DNA from: Tistlia consotensis USBA 355
GTDB lineage: Bacteria > Pseudomonadota > Alphaproteobacteria > Kiloniellales > DSM-21159
Assembly (NCBI RefSeq): GCF_900177295.1
Contig: NZ_FWZX01000013.1
Location: 1-64,000, forward strand
Direction: 5' to 3'
Length of the DNA stretch: 64,000 nt
Made by a program: the position numbers and the translations under genes. Within the stretch, counting starts at the first letter, position 1, and each line of letters starts with the position of its first letter. The notes under the pieces were generated by a model that saw only the letters and a program-made list of their open reading frames with translations, searched no databases and had not been told where the DNA came from. Shown piece after piece: positions 63,969 through 64,000 of the stretch.

Positions 63969-64000
63969 TCAGAACACCCTGTCGTCCAGACCGAAGGGGC
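63969..64000 (-). CDS. Possible C-terminal end of an out-of-window gene
   Basis: The minus strand reads ...PFGLDDRVF and stop (TGA at 63969-63971), after which the window ends. The short tail resembles ends of metabolic enzymes, but nine residues do not allow a call. Confidence 0.25.
   Translation of the reverse strand, partial: PFGLDDRVF

Overview
The window is very G+C-rich and its codons mostly end in G or C. The gene content fits an alphaproteobacterium of the Rhodospirillales type. Pointers are a class I lysyl-tRNA synthetase (lysK), a CarD regulator next to a 7Fe ferredoxin, RpoH with its typical RpoH box, a bactofilin, PAS_5-type PAS proteins, DUF1192, and a D-glutamate catabolism pair (dgcN-dgcA). 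This placement is inferred from gene families; no tree was computed.

Layout. 1-336: end of an IS481-type insertion sequence cut by the window edge. 0.4-3.4 kb: quinone oxidoreductase, DUF1192, 3-hydroxybutyrate dehydrogenase and a HAD phosphatase. 3.6-7.8 kb: polyamine-type ABC transporter operon (binding protein, two permeases, ATPase). 7.8-13.3 kb: MATE exporter, a long palindromic repeat, and a gamma-glutamyltransferase divergent from dgcN-dgcA. 13.4-18.2 kb: typA, adenosine-type kinase, EI24/CysZ-like membrane protein, bactofilin, lipoprotein. 18.2-27.8 kb: PAS protein, DinG-like helicase, lysK, TerB-like protein, fdxA, carD, a phosphoesterase-fold protein lacking its catalytic residues, and rpoH. 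27.7-35.3 kb: adenylate cyclase plus secreted nuclease, prolyl aminopeptidase, PagL-like deacylase, hemolysin III, cold-shock protein, DEAD-box helicase and tRNA-Arg(CCT). 35.3-41 kb: beta-barrel protein, TetR-VOC-FAD monooxygenase operon, second PAS_5 protein, two tandem paralogous lipoproteins. 41.2-47.9 kb: complete RND efflux operon with divergent TetR repressor. 47.9-55.2 kb: phospholipase D broken by one stop codon, GST, and two paralogous EamA transporters that flank a two-gene cassette (unknown protein plus ComEC-like metallo-beta-lactamase-fold protein). 55.3-64 kb: acetoacetyl-CoA synthetase, two-subunit aconitase X, PmbA/TldD, EEP hydrolase, DUF924, and a LivH-type permease with an unusual lipoprotein-like N-terminal extension.

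How the parts work together. Several blocks read as coherent pathways. 3-hydroxybutyrate dehydrogenase and acetoacetyl-CoA synthetase form a short route from 3-hydroxybutyrate to acetoacetyl-CoA, though they lie more than 50 kb apart. Gamma-glutamyltransferase next to dgcN-dgcA suggests salvage of glutamate, including the D form. The cold-shock protein and the DEAD-box helicase lie in tandem, the helicase with a long leader. Two TetR regulators each have a clear palindrome overlapping their own promoter region. The most unusual parts are the 51.1-54.2 kb cassette, the predicted pseudo-phosphoesterase upstream of rpoH, and the LivH fusion. Many intergenic gaps hold inverted or short tandem repeats.
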